In this document: in pieces, positions 60,207-64,000 of the stretch | Layout: every line of letters starts with the position of its first letter | Position numbering within the stretch: position 1 is the stretch's first letter | Assembly: GCA_963728545.1 (NCBI GenBank) | Contig: CAVSKO010000003.1 | Coordinates: 2,108,001-2,172,000, forward strand | Direction: 5' to 3' | Length of the DNA stretch: 64,000 bases | From: DASUNP01 sp963728545 | GTDB lineage: Bacteria; Acidobacteriota; Blastocatellia; UBA7656 | Program-made: the position numbers and the translations under genes | Notes under the pieces: generated by a model | The model's database searches: none | What the model saw: the letters and a program-made list of their open reading frames with translations, nothing else | What the model was told of the DNA's origin: nothing

Positions 60207-61541
60207 GTGAATAAGCTCAAAGCACCCGCTCGCACAACCGAAGACCAGTCGCCCGGACTAGTGCGCGCAATCGGGCTGTTCGGCCTCACCGCGATTGCCG
60301 TAAACGGGGTCATCGGGTCGGGCATCTTTGCGCTTCCGGCAACGGTCGCATCGCTGCTTGGAACGGCTAGCCCCGTGGCTTACATAATCGCGGCCCTGTT
60401 GATTGCGCTGATCGCAGCCTGCTTTGCCGAGGCGGGGAGCATGTTCGAGCGGACGGGCGGGCCTTACCTTTACGCGCGCGAGGCATTCGGGAGCTTCATC
60501 GGATTTGAAGTCGGTTGGATGTTTTTGCTATCGAGACTGGCCGCCGCCGCCGCTATCAGCAATGCATTCGCTTCTCACCTCGGACATTTCTGGCCGCCGC
60601 TTAAAAGCGGAGCCGGACGCGCTGCCGCTATCACGCTGCTGCTTGCCGGGTTGGCATGGATCAATCTGGTAGGCATTCGCTCAAGCTCGCGCGTAGTGAA
60701 CCTGCTGACTGTGGCAAAGCTCGTCCCGCTGTTGCTTTTTATTTCGGTGGGATTGTTTTTCGTAGACAGCAGTCGATACGAATTTTTTGCGCTGCCCGAG
60801 ATTAGCCGTTTGCAGCAAGCCAGCCTCGCGTTGATCTTCGCATTCGGAGGATTTGAGAATGCTTCCATACCCACTGAAGAATCCAGAGACCCGAGAGCGA
60901 ACCTCCCCCTGGCTTTGTTGATAGCAATCGGGCTGACGACCGTCTTGTACATACTGATCCAGATTGTCGCGCAGGGGACACTCGCGGAGATTGTTGGCAA
61001 CGAGACGCCGCTCGCTTCTGCCGGTGAAAAATTTCTTGGGCCTGCGGGCGCTGCGATAATCGCGGCGGGCGCTGTTTTGTCTACGAGCGGCAGCAACAGC
61101 GCCCTGGCATTGGTCGGCCCACGCATATTGTACGCGATGGGCGAAGAGGGTCAGTTTCCTGCCGCGCTTGCGCGCGTGCACCCGCGCTACCGGACGCCTC
61201 ACATATCGGTGATCGTGTTTGCAATTGCCGCGTGGGCAGCCGCGTTGTACGGAAACTTCGCCGTGCTGGTTATGGTGAGCGCAATCGCGCGATTGTTGTT
61301 CAGCGCGACTACCTGTCTGGCTGTGCCGGTGCTGAGGCACAAAATGCCTGACGCATCGCGCAAGTTCAAGCTGCCGTTCGGGCCTTTGATTCCGGCTCTT
61401 GCTGCAATAATCTCTATCTGGCTGCTAACGGGCATCAACCGGTCGCAGGCAATCGCGGGCGCGGCAGGGTTGATTATAGGCGCGATTCTTTATTTCATCT
61501 TTCGACAAACCGGAGCAGGCCGAACAAAACACGCTGAATGA
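60207..61541 (+). CDS. APC-family amino-acid permease
   Basis: 444 residues, GTG start, about twelve membrane segments. GLTAIAVNGVIGSGIFALPATVASLLG is the APC family first helix with the substrate-binding G-S-G motif; FAEAGSMFERTGGPYLYAREAFGSFIGFEVGWMFLLSR, IFAFGGFENASIPTEESRDPRANLPLALL complete it. A cation-coupled amino-acid importer or exchanger. With the amidohydrolase upstream it likely belongs to an amino-acid catabolic unit. Confidence 0.9.
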   Translation: MNKLKAPARTTEDQSPGLVRAIGLFGLTAIAVNGVIGSGIFALPATVASLLGTASPVAYIIAALLIALIAACFAEAGSMFERTGGPYLYAREAFGSFIGFEVGWMFLLSRLAAAAAISNAFASHLGHFWPPLKSGAGRAAAITLLLAGLAWINLVGIRSSSRVVNLLTVAKLVPLLLFISVGLFFVDSSRYEFFALPEISRLQQASLALIFAFGGFENASIPTEESRDPRANLPLALLIAIGLTTVLYILIQIVAQGTLAEIVGNETPLASAGEKFLGPAGAAIIAAGAVLSTSGSNSALALVGPRILYAMGEEGQFPAALARVHPRYRTPHISVIVFAIAAWAAALYGNFAVLVMVSAIARLLFSATTCLAVPVLRHKMPDASRKFKLPFGPLIPALAAIISIWLLTGINRSQAIAGAAGLIIGAILYFIFRQTGAGRTKHAE

Positions 61542-61567
61542 ACCGAGACTAACGTGAGGGGTAGGGT

Positions 61568-62332
61568 TTACTTTTTAAGAAAGCGCTCGACGCCGCGTTT
61601 GCAATCCGGGGTCATCCTGGTAATGGCATTCAATTGAACGCCCGCTTCGATCGCCGCGTCAAACGCCATCGAATCCATGTGATAAAGCAGGTTTTTTGCC
61701 AGGCTCACGGCGCTGGCGGATTTCTTTGCCATCTCCCGGACGTACTCTTCGACGCTGTTTTCAAATTCGTCATCGGCAAAGACGCGGTTTATCATCCCTG
61801 AGTCGAGCGCCGCTCGCGCCCCTATCACTTCGCCGCGAGTTATCAACTCGAACGCGCGCTTTTCGGAAACCGAGCGGCGCAAGATAGCCATAACCATCGC
61901 CGGTATGAACCCTATGTTGACTTCGGGATAGCCGAATTGAGCGGACTCCCCGGCGAGCACTATGTCGCACGCGGTCGCAAGCCCGCACCCGCCAGCCAGC
62001 GCGCGCCCACGGACGGCGGCGATGATCGGGCGAGGGTGGCGGCGCATATCGATGAACAACTCGCCCATCCGCCGCGCATTAGCGACGTTCTCCATCACGC
62101 TCGCTTCGCTTATCTTTTGAAGCGCGGCGAGGTCAGCGCCGGAGCAAAAATCCTTGCCCGCGCCCGCGATCAAAACGACTCTCACACTTTCGTCGCCGGC
62201 CGAAAGGCGCATCGCGTCTTTCAGCTCGGTTACTACTTCGTCGTTGAGCGCGTTACGCTTTTCGGGCCGGTTGAGCGTTATGCGAGCAACGGCTTGCCCG
62301 ACCGAATAGATTATCTTTTGATATTCAGGCAT
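61568..62332 (-). CDS. Enoyl-CoA hydratase/isomerase family protein
   Basis: 254 residues, crotonase fold. ARITLNRPEKRNALNDEVVTELKDAM, VVLIAGAGKDFCSGADLAALQ (oxyanion hole), RPIIAAVRGRALAGGCGLATACDIVLAGESAQFGYPEVNIGFIPAMVM with the catalytic Glu. The ...MINRVFADDEFENSVEEYVREMAKKSASAVSLAKNLLYHMD tail is complete. It hydrates 2-enoyl- or methylglutaconyl-CoA; the close pattern to leucine-degradation hydratases fits the other acyl-CoA genes here but is not proof. Confidence 0.9.
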   Translation of the reverse strand: MPEYQKIIYSVGQAVARITLNRPEKRNALNDEVVTELKDAMRLSAGDESVRVVLIAGAGKDFCSGADLAALQKISEASVMENVANARRMGELFIDMRRHPRPIIAAVRGRALAGGCGLATACDIVLAGESAQFGYPEVNIGFIPAMVMAILRRSVSEKRAFELITRGEVIGARAALDSGMINRVFADDEFENSVEEYVREMAKKSASAVSLAKNLLYHMDSMAFDAAIEAGVQLNAITRMTPDCKRGVERFLKK

Positions 62333-62360
62333 CGGCTATTTTGCTCAACCGGCAGCGCGG

Positions 62361-62600
62361 TTATTCGATCCCTCGCTCCTGCGCGAGCCTTCGCATGCGC
62401 AAGAGGGTAGAGTTATTCGGTCGGCTCTTACCTGAAAACCATCGGTCTATCGTCAACCGATGAAGGCCGAGCGCGCGGGCAAGCTCTTCTCTGTTGTTAT
62501 GAAAATAATCGAACAATTTCGGCAATAACTGTGAGCTATCAAGATTTGAAACGTCCGGTTTTTCCTCGGCTCTTGTCGCTGCTGTGTTGCTGTTATCCAC
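62361..62600 (-). CDS. Small helix-turn-helix protein
   Basis: The start is set at GTG 62600, preceded by GAGGGAAAAAGAA; a longer TTG-start form to 62645 is possible. 79 residues. After a flexible N-terminus, LLPKLFDYFHNNREELARALGLHRLTIDRWFSGKSRPNNSTLLRMRRLAQERG is a Cro/C1-type HTH (recognition helix ...RLTIDRWFSGK...). A DNA-binding regulator, target unknown, near the enoyl-CoA hydratase gene it may control. Confidence 0.75.
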   Translation of the reverse strand: MDNSNTAATRAEEKPDVSNLDSSQLLPKLFDYFHNNREELARALGLHRLTIDRWFSGKSRPNNSTLLRMRRLAQERGIE

Positions 62601-62693
62601 TTCTTTTTCCCTCTTACTCGAAATATTTCGACAAGCGCCACCCAAGCCAGCTTAACAAATAGCCCGAGAGCCTATCAAGCTGCGGCTCAAAGC

Positions 62694-62966
62694 TTAAAAC
62701 TTCCCGATCAGTATCAGCACGCCGATGACGATGAACGCGATGGCGGCGACGCGCTTTATCCATTCGAGCGGGAGGTACTGGCTGAGCAGCGCGCCTACGG
62801 CCACGCCTAAAGCGGAGACACAGACGAGCGCCAGCGATGAGCCTACGAATACGGCCCAGGGCCGTTTCGTTTGCGCGGCCATCGTCATGGCCGCAAGCTG
62901 AGTCTTATCGCCCATCTCGGCCAGAAAGATCATGCCGAACGTAGTCAACACAACGCGCCAGTCCAT
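62694..62966 (-). CDS. GDT1/UPF0016 family cation transporter, single repeat
   Basis: The start is set at ATG 62966, with GGAGAG three bases before it; about 90 residues. GMIFLAEMGDKTQLAAMTMAAQTKRPWAVFVGSSLALVCVSALGVAVGALL holds the E-x-G-D-K-T motif of this family. Only one of the usual two hydrophobic repeats is present, so it probably works as a homodimer. Members exchange Mn2+ or Ca2+ for protons. Confidence 0.85.
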   Translation of the reverse strand: MDWRVVLTTFGMIFLAEMGDKTQLAAMTMAAQTKRPWAVFVGSSLALVCVSALGVAVGALLSQYLPLEWIKRVAAIAFIVIGVLILIGKF

Positions 62967-62977
62967 TCGCTCTCCTT

Positions 62978-63325
62978 TCAAACAGCATTCAGGCTGCGCG
63001 CCGTCGCATCATCGACATCGATCTCCATGCGGAGAAGGGCCGAGCTATAGGTCTTGCCCTGCGCGTCGGTCTTGAGCGAAAGCGTGCCGCCGCCGTCCAG
63101 GCTTTCGTGCAAAAGGAAATTCAGCGCGCCAAGGTTCGGTATCTCGAACCGCTCGACCGCGCCCAGACAGATGCCCCGGAAATGCTCCTTCACGCGCTCG
63201 GCCGTCACCTGCTCTACAAGGATGGGATAAAACTCCGGCTTCAACGCTATCAACCCGACGTTAGCCGTATCGCCTTTATCGCCCGAACGCGCATGCGCAA
63301 TTTGTACAAGTTTAACTTTTGCCAT
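62978..63325 (-). CDS. AtuA-associated small protein (DUF4387-type)
   Basis: 115 residues. KVKLVQIAHARSGDKGDTANVGLIAL is the start of the small domain found at the C-terminus of, or next to, AtuA-type proteins; LGAVERFEIPNLGALNFLLHESLDGGGTLSLKTDAQGKTYSSALL follows the family. It lies only six bases downstream of the AtuA-type gene and is probably its subunit. The reaction is unknown; the family is linked to acyclic terpene/branched acid catabolism. Confidence 0.85.
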   Translation of the reverse strand: MAKVKLVQIAHARSGDKGDTANVGLIALKPEFYPILVEQVTAERVKEHFRGICLGAVERFEIPNLGALNFLLHESLDGGGTLSLKTDAQGKTYSSALLRMEIDVDDATARSLNAV

Positions 63326-63330
63326 CTTGA

Positions 63331-64000
63331 TTATGCCTCGATCACAGAAATTTCCGGCGCGACTTCGCTCTTAGGGATAAGCGCGGGCCAGTAAGCGATG
63401 ATCTCTTCCACCTTGGGCCGCCCGCCCGCAAACCCCGTCACCGTCGGCGGGCCGTTTAACACGAGCGGCGCAATCTCGCGCGTGAACCGCTCGACCGCCG
63501 CTTTATCCTGGCCGCGAACGCCTATGCGGAAAGTTACTTCGGCAATGTCCGGCAGCGCATCGCCCGCCAGCGGCCCGTGACACGCATTCACCCCGACAAA
63601 CTCCGTCAGAATTTGATCGAACTTCAATCCGAGCCTGTCGAGCCGCTCTCTCAGCACGCGGTCGGCGGCCTGCGCTTTCCGATAAGCGTCGGGCCATGCG
63701 TAGACGAGCGAGCCTACGGCCTTCCACCCGGCGGAATAGCTTATCGAAACTTTGTACATATCCGTCGCCGCGCGGCCTTCGATGCCTGAGAACCGCACGC
63801 GGTTCGGGCCATCTTGATCGAGACGAATCGTAGTGAAATCGGCTATGCAATCCGGAGTGATGTATTCGCGCGGGTCGCCCATCTCGTAAACCAGTTGCTC
63901 TTTAACCGAAGCTACGGTGATGCGCCCGCCCGTGCCATCGTGTTTTGTGATGACGAACGTGCCGTCCGGTTGAGCTTCGATTATCGGGTAGCCGATGTCG
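63331..64000 (-). CDS. AtuA-type (DUF1446) protein, C-terminal part (5' truncated by window)
   Basis: The frame is open to the window edge; about 223 residues of the C-terminal part are present (DIGYPIIEAQPDGTFVITKHDGTGG... through VYEMGDPREYITPDCIADFTTIRLDQDG, SAGWKAVGSLVYAWPDAYRKAQ, LTEFVGVNACHGPL, ARGGRPKVEEIIAYWPALIP-like ends). It matches the acyclic-terpene-utilisation AtuA family, usually of about 450 residues. Role unsolved; such genes accompany geranyl-/citronellyl-CoA or methylcrotonyl-CoA pathways. It is followed immediately by its small partner protein. Confidence 0.85.
   Translation of the reverse strand, partial: DIGYPIIEAQPDGTFVITKHDGTGGRITVASVKEQLVYEMGDPREYITPDCIADFTTIRLDQDGPNRVRFSGIEGRAATDMYKVSISYSAGWKAVGSLVYAWPDAYRKAQAADRVLRERLDRLGLKFDQILTEFVGVNACHGPLAGDALPDIAEVTFRIGVRGQDKAAVERFTREIAPLVLNGPPTVTGFAGGRPKVEEIIAYWPALIPKSEVAPEISVIEA

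Overview
The window reads as a chromosomal stretch of a moderately GC-rich, diderm, free-living heterotroph. Several things point to the Acidobacteriota, most likely a Blastocatellia-type lineage. There is a VWFA-type secreted protein of the kind common in that phylum, and a membrane Ser/Thr kinase with C-terminal TPRs. There is also a FecR/Trp-rich secreted protein, a heptosyltransferase (hence LPS), MEP-pathway isoprenoid genes, and many long word-like palindromes between genes. This placement is inference from gene content; there is no rRNA to confirm it.

Layout. 1-4.6 kb: 3' end of glnE, then (minus strand) a waaF-like heptosyltransferase and an NDP-sugar pyrophosphorylase, then an acetyl-CoA acetyltransferase. 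4.9-11.1 kb: a J-like/PilZ protein and a 1,493-residue secreted protein of unknown function closed by a strong terminator. 11.3-14.6 kb: a palindromic repeat, tRNA-Ala(GGC), two small genes and an M1-peptidase-like protein that has lost its zinc motif. 14.8-21.4 kb: a CPBP-like membrane protein, radA, a PIN/TRAM membrane protein, ispD, ispF and a pyrimidine-nucleoside phosphorylase. 21.7-27.5 kb: exported hydrolases (glycosylasparaginase, P1 peptidase), a BMP-type lipoprotein and a lower-GC cluster ending in a matrixin-like metalloprotease. 27.6-31.5 kb (minus): glpK, CNNM/CorC-type protein, lipid kinase. 31.7-39.7 kb: secretin-like protein, tyrosine phosphatase, HD-GYP/GAF/GGDEF signalling protein, Smr protein, a DUF1573 lipoprotein with an in-frame UGA, an aminotransferase, exonuclease, DinB and RidA. 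40-54.9 kb: envelope and secreted proteins, CPBP protease, MgtE, Ser/Thr kinase, ABC exporter and a sugar-dehydrogenase-like protein. 55.4-64 kb: methylmalonyl-CoA mutase in two subunits, amidohydrolases, an amino-acid permease, enoyl-CoA hydratase, GDT1-type transporter and AtuA-type proteins, suggesting amino-acid, branched-chain and propionyl-CoA catabolism.

Three observations stand out. (1) A DUF1573 lipoprotein has TGA exactly at the first Cys of the conserved S-C-G-C-T motif. The frame continues through the rest of the domain and its final stop overlaps the start of the next gene, making it a candidate new selenoprotein. (2) Four separate +1 frameshifts (NDP-sugar pyrophosphorylase, glpK, tyrosine phosphatase, ridA) all sit in GGTTCTC/GAGAACC where the protein frame needs GGTCTC/GAGACC. 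This shared signature points to one systematic cause, probably a modification-linked base-calling artefact. (3) Downstream of radA are two hairpins with an identical 16-nt apical sequence but unrelated, perfectly paired stems, followed by a further folded element. A dispersed palindromic repeat family (three copies), a 33-bp perfect inverted repeat and many word-like palindromes fill other intergenic spaces. No transposase, integrase, CRISPR array or phage gene was seen.
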